A stretch of DNA of 64,000 nucleotides from the NCBI RefSeq assembly GCF_000516985.1, contig NW_006917101.1:1728834-1792833 (forward strand), given 5' to 3'. The notes under the pieces were generated by a model that did no database searches, was not told where the DNA came from, and saw nothing but the letters and a program-made list of their open reading frames with translations. This stretch comes from Pestalotiopsis fici W106-1. Its lineage: Eukaryota; Ascomycota; Sordariomycetes; Amphisphaeriales; Sporocadaceae. Of the stretch, positions 11,786 through 22,799 are shown in pieces; within the stretch, counting starts at the first letter, position 1; each line of letters starts with the position of its first letter. Both the position numbers and the translations under genes were made by a program.

Positions 11786-14700
11786 AGATCGAAGAATTCG
11801 ATTGTTTCCGGGAGGTGGATCCGGTGGATCTATCGTTTTCGATACCGTTGATTGGATAAATTTACCGTCGGTGGAACTTTTATCCGGTGTTATTTCCTAA
11901 TCCGGTAATTCCGAATCCGGTAATTTCTCCCCTTTTTTCGATTTTTAGGTAATAATCGAATATAGGAGGTTCGTATAATTTGTGACTTATACGGTTGATC
12001 GGGAAGATATATGTAATAGATTTTATTACCGTTATATCCAATTATTTTCCCGTTTTCGGTGGTAACTCCGAATTTATCGGAGTTTTTACGGATTTCTTTC
12101 GGTTTATAAATTAAAACCGGTATTCCTAGTATATGGATTTGGGATAAATTAGGCTTATTATCCCGTTTTGGCCAGAAATAATCGTAAAATTCCTGGTAGG
12201 GGGTAAGTGGACCGGATGCCGTAGCAGTGAAATTTATTAAATAAACCACTGCTTTTGCAACGAATTCCTAAAGGTTTTTCGGGAGTTGTAAATCGATAAA
12301 AACCGTTTTGGTTTTTTTGATAATAATCCGGTTCGTACGTTCGGCTATACCGTTTTGTTTTAATGTATAAAGAGTTATAGGTTCGAAAATAATCCTTTTT
12401 TCGGTTAAATAATTTTCTAATTTAACCGGGGAAAACTCCCTGCCGTTATTTATGCGAATAATATTCGGATATTTTCCGAATTAGGTTTTATAATATTCGA
12501 TTTTATTTGTTACGATATCGAATATATCGGATTTTTTTTTTGGAAAATTTAATTTCCCGAAATCCGGTTTTATTATCCGTAAAACCAGTTATATATTTAT
12601 AACCGGAATAGCTAAAAGGGGTAATATAAACCGTATCGATATAAATACGATATAACGGTTTATTAGCCTTATTCGGATTTGTACGGGGTTAGTTTCGGGT
12701 GAATTTACCCGAAATATAGGATTTGTAGTTTAAATCTTTTTTTTTTAATTTTTTTTTAGGAATCCCCGTAGTTATTTTAGCTGTTTTAGCTAAAATATCG
12801 TAGCTAGGGTGGCCTAGTCGTTTATGCTATTTTTCCGTAATTATAAGGAAATTCGAATAATTCGAAATTAATTCGATTTCTTTGAAATCCGTGGTTTCGT
12901 TGGATTTTATATTATCCGAATTTGGTTCCGGGTAACTTAAACCGATTATACGGGCTTTTTTTATTATTTTTAGTGGATTTATAGCTAAATATATTATATT
13001 AGGCTCTGATTTATTAGCCAAGTGCAGGAAAAATCCACGTTTTTCTTAATTTAACGTGGCAAAAGGCCTGTTTTTAGAATTATATAATTTATTCCCGTTT
13101 ATAATACCGCTTTTTTGGTAATATAATTGGCCGGATATAATATTTAGCGGAAATTCCGGTACGTAAAGCACGTTTAATAGCGTTATTTTACGTAATTCCC
13201 GGTTAATTTCGAAGGAAAGCGTAATATTTTTAATTCTTTTTGGAAATATTTTTTTACTATTTATAATAATCGGTAAAAAATCCGATTTTATAGTGAAATT
13301 ATTAAATAAATTCTTATTATTCGATATATGCTTTAAAGAACCCGTATCGTATAATTACCAGTCCTTAGGGAGGGTAGTTAATTTCTTTTTTTTTAAATTA
13401 TTCGAAATATTCGAAAAAGTATAAAACGATTCGTTTTCGTCTAAATCTTTGTTATAGGGTAAGTTTCCCCGTTTTTTAGATTTTTGGTTCGTAGTGGATG
13501 TGGTCGAATTTGAGTTATTCGACTTATTCGAATTATTCGAATTATTGGAATTATTCGAATTATTCGATTTCTTCCCTTTATTTAATTTATTCGAATTTTT
13601 CCTATTTCCGCTTTAGGTTCCCCGTTGATTCTAATTGGATCGGGGGAACCGGGATTTCTTATTATCCGTATAATAAGAATTTCCTATAGCCGTATCCGGA
13701 TCCCGTCGGTTTTTATCCAAAATATCCGTAATTAACCCTTCGAAGGTAGGTAGATTTATAGACCGTAAAGCACTGCGTTAACGGTTAGCCCATATAGGGT
13801 AAGCTAATTAGAGGGCTATAATAAAAATCGTTTTTTGATCGATATTATCGATTTTAGCCCTAACGCTTAAAAGCTTTAAAATATATCCTTTAAAAGTGGA
13901 TATAAATTCGTTTAACGAGTTATAATTCTCGAATTTAATCGTATAAAATTCGAGATATAATTACTAACGTAATACGGGACCGGTGCCTTAATAGGCTAAT
14001 TATAAGGTAGATAAGGCCTTATATAGATCCATTTTATCGAATATTAAATTTAACGGTTCTATTATTAAATTCTAACGAATCAAAAGCAATGCCTAGGCTT
14101 TCTGAATATCGGTTATACCGTTATATATATCGGTAATTTTAAAAAACCGATCGATTCCTAGCAGTTTAAGATATAATTGCAACGTGGATTTCTACGTATT
14201 CCAGTTTCCGGATCCGGAGAGTTTCTGTTTCTCCGGTATTTGGTATCCGGCAATAGTACGGATAGAGTTATTTATTTTGCCGAATTTTTTGCCGTTATAA
14301 CGGTATAATTATCGTTAAAAACAGTAAAGGAATCGTTGAAAAATGGAAATAAAAGAAAATAATTCTTTTATTTTATCGATAAAGTGTATAAAGGGGATTT
14401 AGGTGCTATAATATAATATAGCAGGTGCTATAGGGTGCTATAGCAAATCGGCTATTATAGTGGGGATTAGTTATAAATAACTTTATAGCCGTTATATAGC
14501 TGTAACGGGTAAAATTACTATAATTAGCCATTTAATTATAATTTTCGATATAGTTACGGTTTATATAGGCTTATATATAGGCCTATAAAGGATCGGCTAT
14601 TATAACGGAATTCCAGAGTTTACGTTAAATTAATTCGTTTAGGAGAGCGGCTATAGTTTTCGATATAGTTACGGCTATATAAGCTTAAAATAAAGCTTAT

Positions 14701-14815
14701 AAAATCGGCTATTATAACGGAATTCCGGAGTTTACGTTATATTAATTTGTCCGGGAGAGCGGCTATAGTTTTCGATGTGATTTAAGTCCGGTATTTAGAT
14801 ATAATCGATATTATA
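11786..14815 (-). pseudogene. Family B gag, protease and integrase part
   Basis: On the minus strand the translation begins with a copia gag segment (GSGNWNTWKSTLQLYLKLLG near 14150-14215). It passes through an Asn/Ser-rich stretch (13500-13570) to the protease box YDTGSLKHISNN near 13340, then the pre-integrase motif KRLGHPSYDIL near 12800. The integrase core has NNGREFSPVKLENY, LKQNGIAERTNRI (12330-12380) and LTPYQEFYDYFWPKRD (12160-12210). Only occasional stops break it; one sits where LPKNLWEF would be expected. It continues as the reverse-transcriptase part beyond A1. This half is much less damaged than the nested A element. Confidence 0.9.
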
Positions 14816-14834
14816 CCGGACCGGGCTTATAACC
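14816..14834 (-). other. Primer-binding site, half-tRNA iMet type
   Basis: Directly downstream of the 5' LTR the minus strand reads GGTTATAAGCCCGGTCC. Allowing one RIP change (A for G), its first 12 bases are complementary to the anticodon loop region of initiator tRNA-Met (GGGCTCATAACC). Drosophila copia is primed in this way by a 5' half of tRNA-iMet, rather than by a tRNA 3' CCA end. Confidence 0.75.
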
Positions 14835-15463
14835 TATTTTAAGGTATAATTAGTAGATTATAAATTTAGGCATAGGGAAGCGTTTATATAATTCGTAAAA
14901 TTAGGCCGTGGAGGGTAGTTATAGGGTTGTATAACTAATTTATTAAAGCTTAAGGAAAAAATAACTAATTACGAAGAAATAACTACCTTTTATACCTATA
15001 AAATTAACTAATAAAAATATTTTGGAATATATTATTAATAAACTGGATTTATAATTAAGTTAATTAGTAATAAGGTTAATTTATAATCGAAAAAACCATC
15101 GAAATCTATGGATTTCTATAGTGTGGGTTACTTTGTAACCTAGGGCCATTGTGGCCAGGTGCACTAGCTATATTTAGTGGGGCTGGATCCAGTGGAACGT
15201 TCTATTAAATTCCAGTGGGTTCCAGTGGCTATAGTGGCCATAATAGTTAATTGTAATAACTTGTTAATTGTATAGCACTGTGAATAGTGGCTGTAAGTGG
15301 TGCTGTACTAACTGTAGGTCAGTATAGGGTAAGTTCCACTGATTTCCCATATATCGTTATTTAACGATATCTCGATGGGTTTTATAGCTGTTATAACGAT
15401 AAGATATGCGTTATAAAGCTAATTTTATGCATTATACGATGCTGTATTAACATCCGTGCAATA
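14835..15463 (-). repeat. Family B 5' LTR (629 bp)
   Basis: It is the same length as 4017-4645 and aligns throughout. The central part (about 15115-15350) is almost unmutated, with many intact TpG and CpA sites, in contrast to its partner. The outer end is CCGTGCAATA (minus-strand start TATTGCACGG). Confidence 0.9.
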
Positions 15464-16153
15464 TTTTTTAAGCCTTCCCGATCGGGAAGCATTTTTTACA
15501 TATTTAAGCTTAATTTTAAACGCGGGATTAATCGGATTAAAGCCGCGTTTTATAGCCCGCTTATATATATTATTTATAATATATAATAAAAAAAAAGGCT
15601 TTCCCGATTCGTCCTTCCCGAAAAAATTAAAAATCTAGGGAGCTAACCAATTAAAACGCGGGGACTTTAATAGCAATATATAAAACTTGCCTATTACGTC
15701 CATATAATGCCGTTTAATTGGATTTTAAATGGCCATAGTGGTGGCTATAAGGGGTGTAATGGGTGTAATTAAAGAAATAGTTATTATAATAAGTATAAAT
15801 AGAATTAACTTATATAATTATATAATATCAACTATAATAAAATTAAGTATATTCACTATAAAACGGGAAATTACACTGCTATATCTATTTAAATTGCACT
15901 AATTAAAGCCTTTATTTCTATTTTAACAGCTTATTTAAAACGTATAAATATGCTATATAATATGTTATTTAATTAAATAACGTATAAATGGGTAATAATT
16001 AACGTAATTATAATAAAATTTAATAGCCATATTTAGCGGTATAAGGGTGCCTGGCTGTTTTAATAACAGCTGTGACTTTATTAACAGCTAATAACAGCTG
16101 AGTGGAAATTTCCCCTATTAAATGGGGTGGGCCATGACTTTTGGGAGCGACTT
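15464..16153. other. Unassigned segment between B and repeat C
   Basis: This segment matches neither family A, family B nor C. A 60-codon plus-strand frame over its start (15456-15638, with PDREAFFTYLSLILNAG) is followed by AT-rich DNA with stops in every frame. Around 16035-16130 there are several copies of the word AACAGCT. It may be a fragment of another transposon or of pre-insertion host DNA. I do not recognise it. Confidence 0.4.
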
Positions 16154-16190
16154 CCGTATATATACCGACGTTAATATTGCTTTAGCTTAT
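16154..16190 (-). repeat. Repeat C copy 2, left piece
   Basis: It matches the first 37 bp of C copy 1 (3187 onward, CCGTATATACACCGACG). The copy is interrupted by element A2 and resumes at 21450. Bases 16186-16190 (CTTAT) are the target duplication. Confidence 0.75.
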
Positions 16191-16423
16191 TATTAATCAA
16201 GGTGGTGCTTTCCTATTAGAGTTTAAACTGGTCTGATATAGGTGTTAATTATATAATATATTGATTTATATTCTGCGCCTTTTAATTTTAATAAGGTGTA
16301 CGCTTATTTAGGTGGCCCCGGCTAATCCTTAAAAGGTCCCGTATATTTATCTGGATACTATAGTATTGATCCGTGTGCTTAAGCATACGTTAGTATATAG
16401 GAATTATAATTTATTATTTAATA
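16191..16423 (-). repeat. A2 3' LTR (233 bp, left end)
   Basis: The outer end TATTAATCAAGGTGG is almost unmutated, while the inner end TTATTTAATA is mutated from CCATTTGATA. The central GC-rich block, intact in most other copies, is partly lost here (CCTTAAAAGG). Confidence 0.9.
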
Positions 16424-19400
16424 TATTTTTTAAATTTACGATTTATCGTAAATTTAGCTATATTTAAATTAAAATTGCTAATTAGCAAAATATAGCTTTT
16501 TTAGGGCTATTTGTTTTAATTATAATAAGCAATTTTAAATCCTATCTATTGCAGAAAATTCTGCTATTTTTTTATTAGCAAGCTTTTCGTTAATTTATTT
16601 ATTATTATTTTATTTAAGGGTTTATAAATAATTTTAACCTTTTCTTTTTAAACTTTTTATCGTAACTAATAATTATAAATATTTATATAACGGAGCTTTA
16701 TTTTTAATAACGCGATTTCGGCGTTAATTAAATTAATAATTTATTTATTATTATATTTAATAATAATAATATTATTATTTAGCTATATCGATAATTCCTT
16801 TAATAATCGGCTAACGAATAATATTTTTTTAGCAATTTGCGCTAAAGCAAATAATTTAACTTTTATAATAAAAATAATAATTATATTTTATTTATTTAAT
16901 CGCTAATTAATTAATTTTCCGAATAGCTTTATAGCAAATGCTTAGGTATTTTTGCGATCGATGCTATTATCGGTAAATAATACGTTATTAATAATTACTA
17001 AATTAAAAAATCCTTCGATTTTAAGCAAAAATTCTTTAGTATTAATTAGGTAGATTAAAGCTTGATTAGCAGCTTTTTAATATATTTAGCTTAGATTATT
17101 AAAAAATCGAGCTAGTTTAGCTATTATAAATGCGATATCTAGTTTCGTAAATATAGCCGCGAATAATAATAATTTAACTTTTTTTTAATATTTTTATATT
17201 TTATAAGGAAACGCTATAATTAATCGAGGTATAAATTTTTCGTAGCTTATTAGCGTTATATAGATTTTTTTTTATTTATAAGTTTAACGATTTTTTTAAA
17301 ATAAGCCTTTTAGGAAAGCCAGATTATTTTAAATATACGATTTCTAATTATTTTTATCCTAAGGAACCATTATATTAGCTCGTTATTATTAATTTTATAT
17401 TTTTTTATAAAATGCTATATTAAATAATTAACAGCCTTTTTATTTTTATTTTTATATACGATAATTATATCGTTAACGTAAAAAAAAATTAGCACTTTTT
17501 TTTTAATAAATACGTAAGGCTTATATAGTATCTAGGTATAACCGATTTCGGCCAAGGTCTTTATAAACTTTCTTTGCTATAGCAGCGGTAATATCCGTAA
17601 TTTATAAAATGCTTTATTTAATAATAATATAGCGTTTTTTTTTTAATATTTATCCGGCATTTTTATAAATATATTTTAATTAATAAAAGCATATATAAAC
17701 GCGTTTATTACGTTATATTATATTAATTTAAAATCGAATTTCGCTATAATCGCGATTAAGGTATAAAATAATTTTTTAACTAATATAGCCGTATAAATTT
17801 CTTAATTTTAGGACTTCGCCTATTAATTACCGCGAACGACGAATTTTACTTTATATTTTTAGAATTTTCCGTATTTATCGAATTTATATATATATATTTA
17901 TATATAATTAAAAATTTATTTACCTTTTATTCGTAAATTTTTTTTATTAATTTCGGTTTAAAATCGTATATTTTTATAATTTTATAAATAATTAGCTTTT
18001 GCTTAAAAGAATAATTTATTAAACGGATAATAATATAATTTATAATATTATTTAAAAGGAGCTAGGATTTCCGCTTTATAAATTTTTACCTTTTAATTAA
18101 AAAAGCGTTTTAGCTTCGCCTTATTATTTTAATTATTGCCTTATTTTATTTTAAAAACGGCTTTATAACTAGCTAAAAAAGCTGCTTATTATAAAACTAT
18201 TTTAGGTTTTTTTTTTAATAACGCCGTATTTTTAATCGTAATCGCCTTTATATTATATATTAATAAAACTAATAAAAATATTTATAATAGAATCTAAAAA
18301 GCAAATTTCGCAGTAATAAAAGGGTATTATTTATTTTTTTTATTTAGCGCTATTTTTTTATTTTTTTAGTTATTATTTTTTTCCTAATTATTTTAATTAT
18401 CGCCTAATAAAATATCTTTTACAGCGGTTTTTTTATTTTTTGGTTTTTATAAAATTTTATTTTTAAATATTACGTAATTAATTACGAAATCGGCGATAAG
18501 CTAAATATTAGCATTTAAAAATTTATTTTTAAATATATTTTATTCTCCGTCGCATAATTTTTTTTTGTTTATAATTATATTTTTTATATTAATTAATTTA
18601 TTCCGATTAAAAATTTAAATTTTATAAATATTAAATAATTTATATCCGATTAAATATTTTATTTATGCCTTAAATATTAATCGCTATAAACGGCCGAATT
18701 TTTATTATACCGTTAGCGTTATTACGTACGCTTTATATCCGAATATTTTAAAATAAATTTAATTAGGTTTATAATTCGGATTTAAAACTCTTTTTATTTT
18801 CGCAATTACTTTATAAAATTTTATATATAATATACGCTATCGGGAATTATAATTTAGCGTGCGATTATATAAATATACCGCGGTTTTGCCAATTTTAGGC
18901 TAAAGTTAATAAAGGAATTTTGCGCTAATACGCATTACTTATTCCTTTTTTTTAATTATACCCCTTAAGCGTTTAATAGCTTTATTTTAAGCTTATATAT
19001 ATAATGCTAAAGGCTCGAATTTAATATATTTATTTTCGAGGTATTTTCTTATTACCTATTTAATTTTTATAATTTCGTTATCGCATTCGATAATTTTAAT
19101 TTTAATATTATATTAGGTTTTTATTATACCTAAAAACGATCGGAAAGCGTTAATTAATATAACCGTAATTTTTTCCGTAAAATAATAGTCCTATATATAT
19201 CCTATTTACCGATAAATAATTAATATTTAAAATATATAATCTTCGATTTTTTTAATATAATTATAAAAATTTATAATTAATCGTTCGCTATAATTTTCGT
19301 TAATTAGCCGTAATACTCGCCGTAATTAACGCGTAATTTTTATAAATGCGTAAGCTTTATATTTTATTATAATTAGTTTTTTAATTTTTACCCTTTAAAA

Positions 19401-21216
19401 TAAATAAATAAAGTATTCGAAAGCTGCCGGGCCTAAATATCCTATTTTATAATATTATCGTATAGCTTCCCTAATTAATAATAGCCTTTTTATCTATATT
19501 ATATATTTTTTCCGGTAAATAGCAAATAACGCTAAAAATAATTCGTAAAATTTATATTCGAAAACGTATTATCCGCATCGGTTTTAAAATATATTAATTA
19601 AAAATTTATCTTTTTTACGTAATATTATAAAATCGTTTTTATTATCCTAATAATATTTTTATCCTTATAATTAACGGAGTAATATTAATATAATTAATAG
19701 CCTAAAATAATAGGCTATATTATTTAATAATAATATTTTAAATCCGAGCTATATAATTATTATACCGTACCCGTAAATAGGTAATTTCCGGTCGCCTAAT
19801 TAAATAAAATCGTAATTAAAAGCTTATTTATAATTAATAAGCCTTATTTTTATATTTATAATTAAAATTATTATCGCTAAATCTAAAATAACTAAATAAC
19901 GTAAAAAGTAATTTTTTATAAATACTATAAAATTACTTTATATATTTGCTATTAATCGTCCGTCTTATTAATCCGTATTAATCGGGAATAACTTTTTTTT
20001 AATTATTCGTAATATGCTAATTCGGCTAATTCTAATTTTTTTTATATTATAAACCTATTTTTATAAATTAAAATCTTTTTTAAAGGCTTTATTTATTCGT
20101 GCTTATATTTTATTTTTAAGGATAAAACCTAAATAAGCTTTTTTTAAAAATACGTAAAAATATAAATTAAAAGCATAAAAAAAATAATAAATAAGGCATT
20201 TAATATTTTTTACCTTTTATTATAAGTAATTCGTTTACCTTTTCTTTTATATAAATTAGCCGCATTTAATCGGGGAGGCATTTAATTTTTAATAAAATAA
20301 ACGTTTTTATTTTATCCGTTTTAAGGCTATTTATTAGCTTTATTAGCGTAAATTGCGAAAGCGCCTTTCCTAATTTTTAGCCTAATCGGCTATTAGATAT
20401 TTAAGCTTTTACGAAAATCGTTATTTATTACCCGATATTTTAAATTTTTATTTAAAATATTTTATTTTTTATAAATTTAATAAAAGGCGGCTTATTATAA
20501 TATAATTAAAATAACGGCATTTAGGAAATCTATAGCCTAAGCCGAATTATCCTATGCTTTAATTATTTGCTTTATTTAGGCTTTTATTATAATTATTTTT
20601 TATTTATTAACCTAATTTATAATTTTTTTTAATATTTTCGGAAATTTAAAAACTTTTAAATATTATTTTTTTATTTTTTTTTATTATTTATAGCTAATTT
20701 GCTATAGCAAGCCCTTAAATTCTCGTATTATTTATATAAAGGCTTATTAATTAAATAGCACGTAAAAAAAAAATTTAAAAAAATCGTAATAATTATCTAT
20801 TTCGTGATTTTTTTAATTACCGTATATTATTTAGCGTATATAGCCTCTTTTATTTTATAATAGTTATAATTAAGGTTAAACGATTTTTAACCTTTTTTAA
20901 TAAAATCCGTTATCGTTTATTCCCCGTTTTTTTTATTTTAAATACTCGGATCGTCGCTTTTATTTATAGCTTCGAAAGTCGCTACCGCGGTTTTTATATA
21001 TTTGGTTTTTTTTATATCCGGTTCGATTAGGGTTCTAATTAAAATCGTTTTATTTTTAAGGTAATTAATTAATCCGGTAATTTATACCTAAATCTAAAAC
21101 GTATATTTTTAATTATTCTAATTAGAGGTTATTTTTAACGATGCCGTTAGACCGATTCCGGCTTTTTTTATAATTATTATTTTCGTAGCTTCGGCGGAGG
21201 CATTAAAACTTTTAAT
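16424..21216 (-). pseudogene. Family A gag-pol remnant (A2)
   Basis: This is the reverse complement of a region colinear with the A1 interior. A reverse-transcriptase stretch equivalent to YDIINAFIYAFI of A1 is readable near 17700, and an RNase H stretch corresponding to the A1 TTEAEL region near 16830-16880. The gag end, next to the right LTR, reads WNNWEYTF-like once RIP-type stops are allowed for. There are many stop codons in all frames. It has no coding capacity now. Confidence 0.85.
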
Positions 21217-21449
21217 TATTAATTAAAGTGGTGCTTTCTTATTAGAGTTTAAATTAGTTTAATATAGGTATTAATTATATAATATATTAATTTATATTTT
21301 GCGCCTTTTAGTTTTAATAAAGTATACGCTTATTTAGGTGGCCCCGGCTAATCCCCGGGAGGTCCCGTATATTTATCTGGATATTATAGTATTGATCCGT
21401 GTGCTTAAGCACACGCCAGTGTATAGGAACCATAATCCACCATTTGATA
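21217..21449 (-). repeat. A2 5' LTR (233 bp, right end)
   Basis: The outer portion (about 21380-21449) is clean and the inner portion mutated (TATTAATTAAAGTGG against TATTAATCAAGGTGG), again a gradient within one LTR. Confidence 0.9.
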
Positions 21450-22090
21450 CTTATATTACGGTTATTTTTTAAAATAGCATTAAGCTTAATATTACTTATA
21501 TTATTAAATTTATTTTTAATAAGCGTGCTTTTTTTAGCCTCGCTTTTTTGGCTTTATTTTTAATTAAAATAAACGGTAATAATATCGGTTTTTATAATCC
21601 TTTTATCGTTATAAATCGTCGCTGGCACGGTAGCAATTATATAATAATCCTTATTAAACCGCGAATAGCTATTTCTACTTTCCAAATTACGGTTTCGAAT
21701 ACCGCTTATAATATTTATTATATATTCCGTTTCTTTAAAATTAAAATAAAAATTTTTAATAAAAGTGCTATCGGCGGCGGAGCGATAATATAGATTAATA
21801 ACTCCGCTATTACCCGGATTTATTATAATTATTTTACGCAAATATACCCGCAATATAAAAATCGAAAACGCTATAATAATTATCGCTATTTCGGCTACTA
21901 TTTATATAGCTAAATCGCCGGTATAATAAGTAAAATCTTCCGAATTAACTAAAAGGATCTTAATATAATATATTATAAAAGTTATGCCGGCCCTATATTA
22001 ATACGGATTAATACGCGACGTCGGTAGGCTACGCCCTTATTAAACCAATTAAGGCATTAAAAAAAAAAAAAAGGATACCGCTATAAGGTG
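21450..22090 (-). repeat. Repeat C copy 2, right piece, copia-like protease
   Basis: It continues repeat C after A2, matching C copy 1 up to about 21804 and then extending beyond it. A 97-codon minus-strand frame (21560-21853) holds RSAADSTFIKN and SGIRNRN, resembling a copia protease with flanking sequence; the upstream part would be gag. It ends in a poly-A run at about 22055-22070 on the plus strand, and single-copy DNA begins by about 22110. The family assignment is tentative. Confidence 0.5.
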
Positions 22091-22114
22091 CAGGAAAGGT
22101 ATAGAATTTGATAT

Positions 22115-22799
22115 TTACACCAATCCTAGGCTTATGCAGACTGCAACACCAATCCTCTCATTTATTCTCATATTCAACTTCATAATAATCGCCCATGGAA
22201 CCAGCGCAAGTAGCCAGTCTATGGCTGCCGAGTAGGCTGCACCAAAGATGCTAAAGCGGATAGTGATGAGAATATCGAAACACGTCCCCGGAACCATTGG
22301 GTTCCACGCCGCTTCACTCGGAATGCATCGCAGAAAGGGCAGGATGGCATTGACAAGAAGCGTCAGGTTCAATGTGATGATGATGGCCCATACCGCTTTT
22401 TTCAGCCACCCGTCGGTAAGTCGCAAGAGGGTGAGGGCAAACGATGTCTTGGAAAACGCCGCAGCAACGAGCGTCAGAACACTCGTGACGCTCACGAGCT
22501 TGACCAGGGTATAAAGGTTTTCCTCGGGGACCTCGACAGAGTGCTTGCCAAAGCCCAGCGTCACTGCGTACGATGACAGGCTCACGTGCGTAATTAACAA
22601 TAACTTTTTCCCAGGTCAGACTCGCGCAATCCACTTATACAAGATGCAATAGAATACTTGCCCATGATATCGTTAGAAAATGGTCGTCCCACCACAGCCT
22701 ACTCTGCGTCAGCCTAACGTAGAGCCTCGTCCCCAGTAACACGGTCGCGGTAGCTGTCAACGCCCAGCAGATGCCATCTATTCTTGGTCCGATGGACAT
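22115..22799 (-). pseudogene. Truncated fungal rhodopsin-like (PTH11-type) membrane protein
   Basis: Two exons, 22662-22799 and 22115-22603, give about 208 residues. Exon 1 has the usual start MSIGPRI followed by a membrane segment and the conserved WWDDHFLTIS. Exon 2 has SSYAVTLGFGKH, then FSKTSFALTLLRLTDGWLKK, two further hydrophobic segments and the conserved WNPMVPGTCFD. These are hallmarks of the seven-helix fungal rhodopsin-like domain found in PTH11-type receptors and integral membrane proteins. The frame stops after GVAVCISLGLV, before the last helices and the cytosolic tail, exactly where the repeat block begins; complete members are usually 350-400 residues. The 58-bp intron uses a GC donor (GCAAGT). 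Probably non-functional. Confidence 0.8.

Larger units (their letters stand above)
4017..15463 (-). mobile_element. Ty1/copia family B retrotransposon, split by nested A1
   Basis: The element runs right to left: 5' LTR at 14835-15463, primer-binding site at 14816-14834, gag and protease at about 13100-14400, integrase at about 11890-12830, then reverse transcriptase and RNase H at about 4690-6510, polypurine tract at 4646-4653 and 3' LTR at 4017-4645. Without the nested A1 element and its duplicated 5 bp it is 6179 bp. Gene order (integrase before reverse transcriptase) marks it as Ty1/copia. Frames are long but broken by isolated stops, many at former Trp or Gln codons, as RIP produces. The flanks (TTTAT on the left, TTTTT on the right) do not form an exact target duplication. 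Confidence 0.92.
16191..21449 (-). mobile_element. Complete Ty1/copia family A element A2
   Basis: The 5259-bp element in minus orientation has 233-bp LTRs at 16191-16423 and 21217-21449, flanked by a perfect CTTAT duplication (16186-16190, 21450-21454). It interrupts repeat C. Internal sequence is colinear with A1 in reverse: the segment matching the A1 reverse-transcriptase motif lies at about 17640-17740, RNase H at about 16620-17000, and gag toward 21200. It is heavily RIP-mutated, with no usable frame. Confidence 0.95.

Noticed and set aside
13498..13689. Plus-strand frame with repeated YSNYSNYSN
   Set aside because: It is the reverse of an Asn/Ser-rich stretch of the family B gag-protease on the minus strand.
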